A stretch of 45,761 nucleotides of DNA. Origin: a virus. The position numbers and the translations under genes were made by a program. Below are positions 32,301 through 39,765 of this stretch, piece after piece (within the stretch, counting starts at the first letter, position 1; every line of letters starts with the position of its first letter). Under the pieces are notes generated by a model. That model was not told where the DNA came from and made no database searches. It saw only the letters and a list, made by a program, of their open reading frames with translations. The stretch spans positions 1 through 45,761 of the IMG/VR virus record IMGVR_UViG_3300042691_024710; one strand, given 5' to 3'.

Positions 32301-35300
32301 TATTATCTGAAGAAGAATATCAATCTTATATAAATGAGGGTTATGTAAAGTTTGGTGATAACTTATTTTTACCTACTACTGTTAGTGGTGTATTTACTGC
32401 TAATGCATTAGTAACTGCTACTTCATTATGGGATAGACATTTTCCATATAACTCTCAGTTATTCAAAACTATTTTTGATAGTTTAATGCCTTTAATTTCT
32501 AAAAGTGAAGCAAGTGATGCTAGAAAGGTAGAAAAGAAAACAATGGTTATTAAAGAAATCAAAAGATATTTAAACTCTTATACTGCTGCTAGTACATTAT
32601 TTGATAATATAAATGCACAAGCAGAAAGAGAAAGATTATTCTTTGATAGAACAAGTACAGGTAAAGCATCTTTAGCAACTTACATTAAAGACCTTAAAAG
32701 AACTAATAGTTCATTAGCATCTAATAAGTTAATAGAAAGACTTGAGTTAGTAGTAAGTACTCAAGGTGAACCTTCATTAATAAAGTTTAATAACTCATCA
32801 TCAGGGTTTTATGATGAAAATGGATTAAATAATGCACTACTTGAATTAATGGAATTAAATATTAACTTACCATCATTTAATGGTGAGCCATATACTTCCA
32901 GAAAATTAGCACAAGATTTAATTACCTATTCTTACCTTGAAGGAGGAGTACAAGAAGCAACTCAATTTGTTAAGTTTATTCCATTATCTTATCTTGATAA
33001 GATGGGATTCTCTCTTAACTTATCAAATATTGATTTTAATTCTAAAGGAGCAACTTCAATATTTGATATTATAGCTAATGCACCAAACAATAATTCAAAA
33101 TTCATAACTCAATTTGCTCAACATAATCCTGCTGTATTACCTAAATTAGATAATTATATTCCAGGAATAGATAAAAGAAAAGATTTAGATAAATTATTAA
33201 ACTTTAATGTTCAAGATTTATCTAAAGAAGCAGATGGTTTAACAATGCCTGATTTTGTATCCATGAGATATGAAGGTAAATATTTATTATGGAAAAAAAC
33301 AGGTCAAGGAAACTATACACAAATACCTGTAGTTCAATCAGGTATATCAGAATATGATAATAAAGTACAACAAATTACTCCATTAGCATCTGAAATAATA
33401 GTTCCTCAAAATCCTATTAAAGAGCAACCATTAAGTCCTACATCTGATGAATCAAGAGTAACTAATGAAACAAGATTTGGATTAAATACTGATGCTTCAT
33501 TAACTGATATAGTTACTAATTTAGCAAACTCTATAGGTATAGATGAATACTTAGTAACCTTAGCTAAACAATTATTACCTGCTATTGATTCAAGTACTAC
33601 TATTACAGTAGGTGATATTAAAACTAAAGGTAAATATCAAATGCCTGAGAATGCTATTATAATTAGTAGAGCTCAAGCTAAAAATGCTACTGATACTGAA
33701 TTAGCAAGAACTATTCTTAAGGAATTAATGCATTCTATTACTAATAAAGAACTTGCTAAACATGTATATAGAAGTTCAGCAGATAATAAATATTATCTAC
33801 AATCAAGTAATGCACCTAAATATATTTCAGAACTCATTAGGTTATTCAACCAGGTATCTAAAATACCTGAGTTTGAAAAAGCAATGGAAGCTATTAAAAA
33901 GAAATTAGCAATAGAAGGACAAGAACAAGTTCTTACTCAACAAGAAAATAGAATTTACTATGGTGCTTATGATGTATATGAGTTTGTTGAAATGATGATG
34001 ACTCAACCTGAGTTTCAAAAAGAGATGGCTAAGATTAAAACTGATAGTGGTAAATCAGTATTAGACTTATTCAAAAACTTTATCAATACTTTATTTAAAA
34101 ACTTAGGAGTTAAATTTGAAACAGGTACTGTTGCTTCAGAAGCTATTGAGAATATTTTAATTCTTGTTGATGAAAAAGGTAGACTTAAACAACAAGCTCC
34201 TGAAGTTAAATCTACTAAATTACCATCTGAAAAAAATATGGAAATTGAAACAATACAATATATTTTAAATTCTATTATAGAATTTATACCTAATCATAAT
34301 GGTAGTATTGCAGGAAGTTCTTCTATAATTGATTTTGTTATAAATAAACTAAAAAATAATCCTATTTATAAAAATTTTAATGAAATTGAATTAGAAGAAC
34401 TAAGTGAAAATATATTATTAAATATAGCAGATATTACTAATCAGTTAAACTTAAAAAATGGTATTAAAATAGAAGAAACAATAGATGGGATATATTATAC
34501 AAAAATAAATTCTAAAAATGATATTAAAAATGATAAAGATAAAATTAGTAACATTACTAACTTTATTAAAAATTACAAACAACCTATTCAAACTCCTGAA
34601 GTTAAACCTGTTTCAAAAAATAAAATATCTGATAATATTAAATCTTTTGTAAACAGTTTAATACCTAATTGGATTGATAATAAAAATAATGAACTTTCTT
34701 TAGCTTCTGAATTTAAATCTATACAATTATTAAGTGAAGGAGAATCTACAATAGAAGATAGAATTAATTTTGGAAAAGAAGCTGAGAAATTAATAAGAGA
34801 AGGAGTAAGAGGTAAAAATCCATTTGAAGGTGTAACTTTTGAAAGTCAAATACCTAATTTGTTATATGCAGTAATATCAGGTAAGTTAGCAGAAAGTAAT
34901 ATATCTGAAAAAGATATGTATGATAATATTTTTTCTACTCAACCTGAAGTTAAATCTACTACAACTACTCAACCTAGTACTGTTATTACAGATGCTAAAG
35001 CTGATATACAAAGGAGAAGACAAGAAGCTATTGATTCTATACAAACAATGGAAGAATTAGGATTAGAAGCTCCTATAGGAAAAGAAGGATTTTTTTATGC
35101 AGATGCTTTTGGAGTTGACCCCGAAGAAAGTGATTTAGATTCTTTTGAAGGAAAAACTAAACAAGAAGTAATTGATAAAATTAATGCAAAATATAATGCA
35201 GAATTAGCTGCTTTAGAAAGTAGTAAACCTAGTACTACATCTGAAAAACCATTTACTACTAAAGTAGACCAATTTACTTATACTTATAATCCAGTTACAA

Positions 35301-37957
35301 AACAGGTTATTCATAATGCTAAATCTGGTGATAAAGTAGAAACTAATGAAACTCAAATCAATAAAGTATTAGCAGCTTATGCTAAAGCTAATAACTTTGA
35401 AACTAAAGTATTTAATAAACAAGAGTATGTACAAATAAATGGTAAAGTTTTAAATGTAAATACTGGTTCAAAAGTTATTCAAAAAGAGATTGTAGATTTG
35501 TTTAATGTGTCAACACAACAAGAATTTATAAATTTAACTAAAGACCAATTTAATGTAATAGCTAGTGTTGAAAATATAAAAACTGGTGAATTATTAATAC
35601 CAATAATGGTACCAACAGATAATGATATAACAAGAATAGATGTATTATATAAAAATGGTAAATTAATTAATGAAGATACTAATAAAGAATTAACAGATAA
35701 AGAAAAACAATTATTTAGTTCTGCTTATAAATTTGCATTTAAGTTTTTTACAGAAATGAATAAAGCATTAAATAAAGTTAAATATTCAGTAGATAAATAT
35801 GAAAATGAATTTTCACAAATTTTTAAAACAGCAAGAGAAAATCCAGATTTTTTAGAATTAGATAAACCTTTTATTGATTTTTTAAATGAAGTAAAAGGTA
35901 TTTATGATTTTAGAAAAGAAGTTAGTAAAGGTATAATGAGTTATACTACTTGGTTAATTAATCCTAATTATTATCATAGTGATGTTAAAATGTATGCTAT
36001 TGATATATTTAAAACAAGTCCTATTTATAAATTATTTGAATATTATAATGCATTTACTACTCAGCCTAATGTAGTTTTAGTTACTGAACCTACTGTATCT
36101 AATCCTGTTAAGAATGATTTATTAAATATTCTTGAAGAAATACAAAAAGATATTGATGAAGATAGTGACAACTTAGATTTTCCTGTTGTAAATGCTGGAG
36201 AGTTTTCAGGTTATCCTAATATTCAAAAATATCTTAATAGTGAATTTGGTATAGAACAAAGAGAGTATCAATACTTTAAAGCAAACAAAGATGTAGTAGA
36301 AAATTTATTATCAGGAATGAAAGAAGTTAATCCTAATAATTTATTAGAAAAACTTAAATCTATAACTGATACTAATGATACTGGAGTTAATTCTGATATT
36401 AATCCTATTATTAGTGCTGATACTAAGAAAGACCAAGAATTACTTAAAAAAGCTAATGAACAAATAAAGAATACTAAGTATGAATTATTTCCTGGTGTGA
36501 ATGCTAATGTAAAACAAACAGAAGCAATAGATAAATTAACAGATTTCTTAAAAACACCAAGAGATAAATCAGAAAAAACTCAATCTACTTTTGTATTAGT
36601 AGGTAGAGGTGGTACTGGTAAAACTACTATTGTTAAAAAAATTGTAGATGAATTTCCTGGTAAAACAGTAGTAGGTGGAGCTATATCTCATACTGCTAAA
36701 AACAATCTAAAAAAATCATTAAAAGTTAAAAATGTAAGAACTATTGCTTCATTAACAGGTATAGGAGTATTTGATGATTTAAATGATTTCAAAGATACAA
36801 CTTTAGAAAGAGCTGATATTATCATTATAGATGAATGTTCTATGATTGATGCATTTACTATGAATAGAATTTATCAATTAGCTAACCCTAATGCTAAAAT
36901 TATATTCATGGGTGATAATGTTCAGTTACCTCCTATTAATGAAAAATCATCTCCTACTTTTGATGCAGCTACTAAACCTGAATACAATGCTAAATTAACT
37001 GAAAGAATGCGTCAAGGTGAAGATTCTCCTATTGTACCTTTATCTGATATTGTAGCAGAAAATATTGAAAGAGAAGAAAAACAAATAGAAAGAAAAGTTA
37101 TCAAAAGAAGAGATAGTAATTTCAATCCTATTACCAATAAAGGTGTAATCTTTACAGAAAACAATAATGAACTAATGAGTAATCTTGAAAGAGATTTTAA
37201 AGCTGATGTTCAAAATACTAAGATTATAACTTTCACTAATGATGAAGGTAAAAGTGGTAGTTCTGATAATAAAAAAGAAATGAATAGAGTAGTAAGAAAT
37301 ATTTTATGGGGAGCTGATGCTAAAAATGAATACAATATAGGTGAAATATTAGTAGCTGATAATATTATTTATGATGCTAATATTCTTAATGGTGAATATT
37401 ATGAAGTTCAATCTGTTAAACCAATAAATGATGCAGTTAAAATTACTGATATTGAATTAGTTACAGGTAAAGGAGTAGTGCAAAAAGTAAAAACTTTTCC
37501 TGGTTATTCTTTAAAAGTAAAAGTAATTTCTGAAACTGATAATTTTAATAAAATAATAACCTTAAATTTGCCTTCTGCTGATTCTAAAGAAAAAATAAAT
37601 GAAATTCAAGACAGATTAGAAAAAGCTAAGAAATCATTATTTATTCAGAATAAAAAAATAATACCTGATGTTAATTATGGTTATGCTATTACTTCTCATA
37701 AATCTCAAGGTTCTACTTTTAACAATGCTTATGTAATGGAAGATAATATTATTAATTCAAGAATGGATAATAAACAAGCTAATCAAGCATTATATGTAGC
37801 AATGACAAGACCAAGAAATAAATTGGTAATGTTTTCTCAATTAAAAGAAGGTGAGTTTTTAACTGAGAAAGAAAAAGCAAATATGGTTAAAGACAGGTCA
37901 TTACAACCTGAAGAAATAGAAGATTGGACATCACAAACAAATGAATGTGGTATTTAA
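20324..37957 (+). CDS. Giant virion RNA polymerase polyprotein with C-terminal SF1B helicase
   Basis: This 5877-residue protein is one open frame. Residues 1-450: helical, with small-residue hydrophobic stretches and AGEEAGSEFIEEGF. About 480-1300: coiled coils and charged linkers with EVKP. About 2140-4150: polymerase region, including LWLAANANRFES, LKFPGSSFVAGSEEG, AFRIPTSGHMSAAQVEIVGFLP and GLDFDVDKE with D3610, D3612 and D3614, the DxDxD metal site of crAss virion RNA polymerases (double-psi beta-barrel, related to YonO and QDE-1). About 4380-4620: a metallopeptidase-like domain with KELMHS in place of HExxH. About 4625-4880: small modules separated by PEVK linkers. About 5390-5860: SF1B helicase with Q-motif (Q5398), Walker A GRGGTGKT (5427-5434), Walker B IDECSM (D5503, E5504), GDNVQLPP, TSHKSQGST (5790-5798) and YVAMTRPR. 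Only three cysteines are seen (2, 5505, 5875). Role: packaged enzyme for early transcription. Confidence is high for polymerase and helicase, lower for the rest. Confidence 0.9.
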   Translation: MCPGPDNNNPLVNQNTNPITPLSPEEFASKSKQGALIGQQLEVLTPKFTDSGESFSDITSSTTSAFDNAYEERMKELEKEVVKEEYDDFLSGAGKFIANTATTAGAFTLDLLGFITDPADWRLPTVGGSIDAVTGLFGYKTNAADYTGWVDPLAYVNKGFEALDDYTLLGDGDVTGNGWTRAAQTARDYANHYFQVNTTNDWWDWGVNSTSMILGNAAGMFVPGAAIAKGAQLANLSQRANTLLNAFVMTESTGMQIAQDVHDKVYGEVLNTLSNGQLKNVEDAAYQQAYQDAINNGNNTKDAEWAGMQASKEARNEFALANPELGAQASKNAGYGADIALKGMAPIFAFNLITANAFTKSLYNPRNILSKPSRVGMMKAGEEAGSEFIEEGFLEKQAEQIGVSYGTKGEYTAKDLSSIVWDYDKNTLNYANLYEGAMGALAGGLMSAGRDVLSYGKRKKDYDTQQETIEKQNEIGAVSNIKDTAGIRQIVDNATTITKNIQQVSQLAKQASLLDAMGKKEQANIIKSKMLDVQAYQAFSTGTTANLIENYEKIASNTNAGPEVQMRAREAVAQIKQMEEIYKQTRGKFINDQEIYSSKILNLSVDKAEKQLETEIIQKKLEADAAIKLELESGRTSLSKDVSVIDNETGKVVETKKEQLGYDVSNLKVNPYTNTDTKDAETYRNFSEHIGNNVQAVRELNELQERLGEVKKLKEQNFEHYNEITSKPYQNSLRFERKFFNSISKSQKELEEVKGTDKYMPLVESVLEKYKGKITDKRYNQIKEYFEEENNTKKVAEQAAKEEIKKNEFAKTPTDTEVKPTGEEVVSEKVKPEGTKAMLESVANKLATGQSVKNLSQEEQQFYMNNSEIVDKRRGELQSGKDTNTQSEITEDEEISTEIENLSGQVSTELDEILEATTPGEKESEVKPLSKSEVKDALGTSVSQESNVKIKPVTEKSQRQINAEQEIVKYENIIKEEESKQPLTSEQLELIEEHNERKENLERHKEFLKEKKYNYSWSVDEINYYYFDEDGDLMVGVKDGAKIGYTDEINSNKVKRIEKKQGKEAAINFIKETLRKGEPRERKRLIDKINNLESIINKDEKLIQELENKQSDTTKIDEAKTKIEENKRIIEEEKNKSKITPVVEQKQPTLSQKEQEILNSFKDNKASKPLINRKFAANKSEIESLLAKGIIKEDGNNYVIAGREAQEVTLTVEKTKAEQVADNLLAKEFTLNPKGTYDLQINLKALTPEERADVEDAVKVINERIKNNQLDGWKIEKQSNPLFEAVTITKPNLTSNQPMEEGDVSYQPDEIPSLTKEQEEKIKDLIESYATTMEIDNNKFPTFEELVKSYIRTVGKEKAEKHLKLLGTGWELNGYGTINDYNAILRKLFGKYEDIALGLSAMSEELSQSVATPVEVKEKQKELIEKEEIKDSRIPIDVTPDKQVVYSTETDIVSDTSPKLGFSLFDFTISQTVRDKDGKTIVTTNTINEGLKKKLDEDKLVKAIKTANFENVKVGTKLTVGVNPLNELNRVKSWVIPVRVEDKNDPLYGNDVVEKGKVKTITFGEWLDQKLEESGLLVEEFIETQEFWDRVPILVSDEQGDFIGQIRDIGWYTPTKFGGDINEARRNVNEIRKAIKEAFKRGENSVFEITSITGGKYTPLILTETIPLKQANPQAMVGLIVRHKDGSLKTFIYENGKRKEVKVENLSVITGAEENKSKSMMIVDIRRWGTDEEGNPTYKAFYSTSPKLSASQVETVKNIIYSKFIVANTQLSTSQNNKFAKTLDAINSTVGIDLSNNDAFVDLLKRFVFISPISKNISAEYYQSLVNKVNEGKIEEVENELVKKYFTNIKPLKTGETAILSLSPNTIIVAKATANGTQVKIINNNTIPVENNEIQKTEDFLQRDALLKEVLQNSFLNGYAQANYYLQPVIQVNNDFTVTTIANSYPEFVQNNILTNLMSINVGTNDNPVYATRLQSNIYYKPVGTTEGKSISRKEGQVIVSDSKVTEKDKQTITNVVESASDEAFEDAVEGVEQDGFELFGETKEEKAEDLKSVVKKMNNESKEIVENHLEAKPNLEDITEYNEFLTQASNKVKWVNEYFNEDDTETAESLESNQPREIGEEDIKDMNINLLRINGISSRHQTQIAIHAAVKLGDILSDEKINQKEVRDKVVEEINKVLGANKEALQETLAELKSIPQYQDRPKVMSLVVKYETALNKINLLLENVDVVYQESLSMVLKDLNGKVTENKQIEIGNDPKENDLDNEENEEDIDDELSEEEDRYLGTENYSKTSLEVNPKASITSTLRRFMRGIPDINSSTGLPKTGAMGVTTYVDFDTVYDVVQSLLADAPVDFNMMMDILEVNKGTQPWLPILITKLKESSSEVKNQFTTTMGKHALTMEFLMYYFDEDKNVTFKIVNTNLSSINRKIKDEWRNNLKTSNVLIDEYGNVSRETVDELLRTYNSWMETPSSLRSEYQRFIKERLKLDETSFKADENDRTKGIAEELKKQESKSKITNVDGKEYLVSLGSDNTITISPYGRNIVSKAIVNYNNLTPQELKQATEEIQDWFDAFGIQLTDNAIDGLFKDKKTTAEQFFEKNNTFAVGTLVQWLNTTQKALSQDKEVTITDESKNNPLENSSINDLAYHQSKYSSGIVTSSFRDGKKSIYGFTAFKFITDRANEIKNKPEFRENLRKLSFSKKSFWLQLFEDGVELPVFNFKNRFNVTHLGLTALKELSKKLYRDNGITALGDVDHELVKVGMHQADQGALSKPFTIFGQQVSLRNITTLFPTMSDKSTMTLIKTLGLNLADKKYFNKTESGKLVPNKSIAEFIFEQTVLPEIERVINFNAKNPNGTDIKNYDKGAKMLLLMPHLNDLVIFEQDGKKVTLNEAINTTDADLQKVLLKKDVIITEVQNYVSALVEKKMQVWAANGYYTVKEETFYKDDTDEIEGITSTKTKVTNKLLDKKYMEGVVADSQLEKIEIAAMDFEINQMLSNANAFMTMIGDPAVYYKADSSKSYIQQSKETFVNVGKRLALMIAPGSKLADSETEQYTQVMIDDRLAMSENVSFLTEVLDNKKFDWKEYNRIKSLNTKSEDPVEAKKLKDEQKKQFKEFYAKYPNSNGYFDIEGTDAQEYTTWQEHLHILEKLGRLSDATATITPEEIREAKEMFANNVPLEKMSDKQKGILKKVLQPIKPVYTGQIFDEAQDVMRTVYIKSSSFPLIPQVTKGTELEKLRSALEDLQKEGAGPNPSPYKYVRASYQTANKVGAKSKVIQIYEDDGSIKKLKPEELKASSLILNRKDFKIQLDVPFKSFKKKEDTVSLGTQLNKILFGNGIMDATGFMYNGVEVTGKELEKEYTKAFIELSNLKRQQLYDELGIDIKTNKPTDVRATAAKLQNILKTEAVNRGYSKQDVEALEVIIKEIGGEEDLTFKLPLWLAANANRFESLLNAIVNNRIVKLKFPGSSFVAGSEEGFKFQHDFKDVDENKIVWTNKWNGQGLQAAKYDADGNLQYAQVIAPSKFRKKDGTLIDLLSKNEYGQYIYVIESKTGNKTSFKLKENMIDPELRNITAFRIPTSGHMSAAQVEIVGFLPNEQGDLMIVPRNLTKQKGLDFDVDKENTYQLWHETSETGKITVLKEGDREKLLQNEIIKIHTAVLSNPSKEVQKKINNILSIDYAKEQAENIDEMISSTKDDTFFTPLSSEYQKEKMFLGASGKIGIGAYSLDVTTHSLFEQAKAKGNQVSLNYSEINDAGKTITNPFHMSFEGEGHTDGTLGNQETIDGERTIAQVLSELQNIATDNEKEQVMGRVNLNSYTLDVSKILAMLGFDKAKNGNSIQFTFLSQPIIREYVKEMDNANSNVAEFNPNKESAVIIKLLEKYGNKNYELGYDVDVRNTKNFTMDKMENQLKGNVDNDFQLAVLNRFLELKKLGVAVRTLQTAINTDSKGLGKSILDNSQKIESINNLLINPLITNASTLLGNFVPIVKMNKEGNKVRVLSEEEYQSYINEGYVKFGDNLFLPTTVSGVFTANALVTATSLWDRHFPYNSQLFKTIFDSLMPLISKSEASDARKVEKKTMVIKEIKRYLNSYTAASTLFDNINAQAERERLFFDRTSTGKASLATYIKDLKRTNSSLASNKLIERLELVVSTQGEPSLIKFNNSSSGFYDENGLNNALLELMELNINLPSFNGEPYTSRKLAQDLITYSYLEGGVQEATQFVKFIPLSYLDKMGFSLNLSNIDFNSKGATSIFDIIANAPNNNSKFITQFAQHNPAVLPKLDNYIPGIDKRKDLDKLLNFNVQDLSKEADGLTMPDFVSMRYEGKYLLWKKTGQGNYTQIPVVQSGISEYDNKVQQITPLASEIIVPQNPIKEQPLSPTSDESRVTNETRFGLNTDASLTDIVTNLANSIGIDEYLVTLAKQLLPAIDSSTTITVGDIKTKGKYQMPENAIIISRAQAKNATDTELARTILKELMHSITNKELAKHVYRSSADNKYYLQSSNAPKYISELIRLFNQVSKIPEFEKAMEAIKKKLAIEGQEQVLTQQENRIYYGAYDVYEFVEMMMTQPEFQKEMAKIKTDSGKSVLDLFKNFINTLFKNLGVKFETGTVASEAIENILILVDEKGRLKQQAPEVKSTKLPSEKNMEIETIQYILNSIIEFIPNHNGSIAGSSSIIDFVINKLKNNPIYKNFNEIELEELSENILLNIADITNQLNLKNGIKIEETIDGIYYTKINSKNDIKNDKDKISNITNFIKNYKQPIQTPEVKPVSKNKISDNIKSFVNSLIPNWIDNKNNELSLASEFKSIQLLSEGESTIEDRINFGKEAEKLIREGVRGKNPFEGVTFESQIPNLLYAVISGKLAESNISEKDMYDNIFSTQPEVKSTTTTQPSTVITDAKADIQRRRQEAIDSIQTMEELGLEAPIGKEGFFYADAFGVDPEESDLDSFEGKTKQEVIDKINAKYNAELAALESSKPSTTSEKPFTTKVDQFTYTYNPVTKQVIHNAKSGDKVETNETQINKVLAAYAKANNFETKVFNKQEYVQINGKVLNVNTGSKVIQKEIVDLFNVSTQQEFINLTKDQFNVIASVENIKTGELLIPIMVPTDNDITRIDVLYKNGKLINEDTNKELTDKEKQLFSSAYKFAFKFFTEMNKALNKVKYSVDKYENEFSQIFKTARENPDFLELDKPFIDFLNEVKGIYDFRKEVSKGIMSYTTWLINPNYYHSDVKMYAIDIFKTSPIYKLFEYYNAFTTQPNVVLVTEPTVSNPVKNDLLNILEEIQKDIDEDSDNLDFPVVNAGEFSGYPNIQKYLNSEFGIEQREYQYFKANKDVVENLLSGMKEVNPNNLLEKLKSITDTNDTGVNSDINPIISADTKKDQELLKKANEQIKNTKYELFPGVNANVKQTEAIDKLTDFLKTPRDKSEKTQSTFVLVGRGGTGKTTIVKKIVDEFPGKTVVGGAISHTAKNNLKKSLKVKNVRTIASLTGIGVFDDLNDFKDTTLERADIIIIDECSMIDAFTMNRIYQLANPNAKIIFMGDNVQLPPINEKSSPTFDAATKPEYNAKLTERMRQGEDSPIVPLSDIVAENIEREEKQIERKVIKRRDSNFNPITNKGVIFTENNNELMSNLERDFKADVQNTKIITFTNDEGKSGSSDNKKEMNRVVRNILWGADAKNEYNIGEILVADNIIYDANILNGEYYEVQSVKPINDAVKITDIELVTGKGVVQKVKTFPGYSLKVKVISETDNFNKIITLNLPSADSKEKINEIQDRLEKAKKSLFIQNKKIIPDVNYGYAITSHKSQGSTFNNAYVMEDNIINSRMDNKQANQALYVAMTRPRNKLVMFSQLKEGEFLTEKEKANMVKDRSLQPEEIEDWTSQTNECGI
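34199..34217 (+). repeat. Direct repeat copy 1, PEVKST linker
   Basis: The 19-base string CCTGAAGTTAAATCTACTA occurs here and again at 34943-34961, both in frame and both encoding PEVKST. A shorter variant, CCTGAAGTTAAACCT, lies at 34595-34609. The copies sit between separate modules of the giant polymerase protein. Confidence 0.75.
34943..34961 (+). repeat. Direct repeat copy 2, PEVKST linker
   Basis: This is the exact second copy of the 19-base repeat at 34199-34217, 744 bases downstream and in the same reading phase. Recombination between the copies would delete 248 codons without a frameshift. Confidence 0.75.
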
Positions 37958-37969
37958 AAAATAAAATAT

Positions 37970-39754
37970 ATGAGCTGTAGACCATTTAAAACATCAGAAG
38001 CTAATGCTAAAGCATTTCTTAAAACTAAAGGTGCAATAGATAACTTTCTTAATATTAAAGACTTAAATACTTTTAGAAAAGAAAATGCTATTCTTAAAGA
38101 ACAAGCTAAGAATAAATACTTTCCTAATGTTAAAGATTGGAATGAAAAAATATTTTTTGAAAACAGAGAAGGCACTAAAGCAATTCCTAATAAAAAAGTA
38201 TTTAAACAAATAGATAACATTAATGGAATATATTATTCTCCTACTGAGCAAATAGTTAAAACAGAAAAAACAGTAAATTCATTAGCTAAAGCAACTTATT
38301 TTAAAGATTCAGATACAAAAAAAGCATCTGATGTATTTACTGAAATTAGTAAAAGTAATTATCCATTAAATAAACTTGCTGAGAAATTATTACCTTATGT
38401 AAAAGCTAATGATGTAGATATTGAATTATCAAATGAAACCTTTAAGTTTAATCTTGAAGATGGAACAGAAACAACAGCAGCTGGAGTATATGATAGTAAC
38501 AATAATAAAGTAATGCTATTTAAAAATGAATACTTTGATAATATTGAAAAATTAATTATTCATGAAGTATTACATTCTATAAGTGCATATCAATTAAAAC
38601 AAGATTCTGAAACTAATAATGATTTTAAAAAGCTATTTGATTATGCTAAAGAAAACATACCAAAAAGTTATGAATTAGAAAACATAGATGAATTTTTAGT
38701 AGGTATATTTACTGATTCAAAATTTATAAAACAATTACAAAAGTTACCTGCTATTGAAGTAAAAAAATATAAAAATTTTCTTGAAGAAGTTATTGATTAT
38801 TTATTGTCTTTAATGAAGTTAACAAAAGGAACTACTTTATATGACCAAGCATTTGATATAGCTACTAATGTGTTAGAAGAACAAAAACAGTATTCTGAAA
38901 CAATGAAAAATGAAGAAGAATACATGAGAAAACAAATAGAAGAAATGGATAATTATTTATATTCTTCTGCTCAAAAAATTACATCAGGAGTAGAAGAACT
39001 ATTTAATGAGAATCCTGAATTAGCTAATCAAGTATATGAAGCTTTAGGGTTTGATAGTTTAATTACATCTAACGATAAAATAATATATGGACATCCAGGA
39101 ATAGGTAAAACATATTTAAGAGATAGTGGTAGAACAAATGTAATTGATTTTGATTCTGATTATAAAAATAAAATTAATGAAAAATTTAATTTACCTAAAG
39201 GTTTTAAAGCAAGAAATGATTTTCAAAATAATAATAAAGAAAAATATCAACAAGCTATAAGAGAACTTTGGAATGAAGCTAAACAAGAAGCTAAAGAAAC
39301 AGGTAAGCAATTATTTGCTTCTGATATGATTTTATTAAGAGAATTTGCTAATGACTTTGACAAAGTTATTACAATGTCAAAAGAAACTTTCATTAAAAGA
39401 GCTAAACAAAGAAATGATTATACTCCAGGATTAGAAGGTACTGAAGGTTGGAAGAATAGTTTAGATATTGCAATTGCTAATATAAATAAATCTAAAGTTT
39501 TTACAACTGATAAATATTTATCAGATTTATTTATAACTCCAGAACAAAAACAACAAGCTTTACAACTATACTCTCAATATTTAAATACAGGTAAAAATGA
39601 CATAAAAGGATTTAAAGAATTTGTAGAAAAACAATCTGGTCAAGAAGTAAAAGAAAAAACTCAAGAAACTAAAAAAGATATAGTATCTTCAGCTATTGAA
39701 AATCAAATTGAAGAGCTTATCAGAAAAGGTATTATTAAATCTAAATGTGATTAA
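37970..39754 (+). CDS. Metallopeptidase-like (HExxH) plus P-loop protein
   Basis: This 594-residue protein starts 12 bases after the polymerase gene. Its middle domain (about 120-300) has IIHEVLHSI, with H198, E199 and H202 forming the zincin HExxH, followed by a helical half with DEFLVGIFTDSKFIKQL and NFLEEVIDYLLSLMKL. The same helical plan follows the degenerate KELMHS in the polymerase protein, so the two are probably paralogs. The C-terminal domain (about 365-530) has Walker A GHPGIGKT (374-381), then VIDFDSDYKNKI, like P-loop kinases rather than ATPase motors; its substrate is unknown. The only two cysteines seen are C3 and C593. Zincin domains are known in phage polyvalent proteins. Whether it processes virion or host proteins is open. 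Confidence 0.75.
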   Translation: MSCRPFKTSEANAKAFLKTKGAIDNFLNIKDLNTFRKENAILKEQAKNKYFPNVKDWNEKIFFENREGTKAIPNKKVFKQIDNINGIYYSPTEQIVKTEKTVNSLAKATYFKDSDTKKASDVFTEISKSNYPLNKLAEKLLPYVKANDVDIELSNETFKFNLEDGTETTAAGVYDSNNNKVMLFKNEYFDNIEKLIIHEVLHSISAYQLKQDSETNNDFKKLFDYAKENIPKSYELENIDEFLVGIFTDSKFIKQLQKLPAIEVKKYKNFLEEVIDYLLSLMKLTKGTTLYDQAFDIATNVLEEQKQYSETMKNEEEYMRKQIEEMDNYLYSSAQKITSGVEELFNENPELANQVYEALGFDSLITSNDKIIYGHPGIGKTYLRDSGRTNVIDFDSDYKNKINEKFNLPKGFKARNDFQNNNKEKYQQAIRELWNEAKQEAKETGKQLFASDMILLREFANDFDKVITMSKETFIKRAKQRNDYTPGLEGTEGWKNSLDIAIANINKSKVFTTDKYLSDLFITPEQKQQALQLYSQYLNTGKNDIKGFKEFVEKQSGQEVKEKTQETKKDIVSSAIENQIEELIRKGIIKSKCD

Positions 39755-39765
39755 ACTTATATAAC

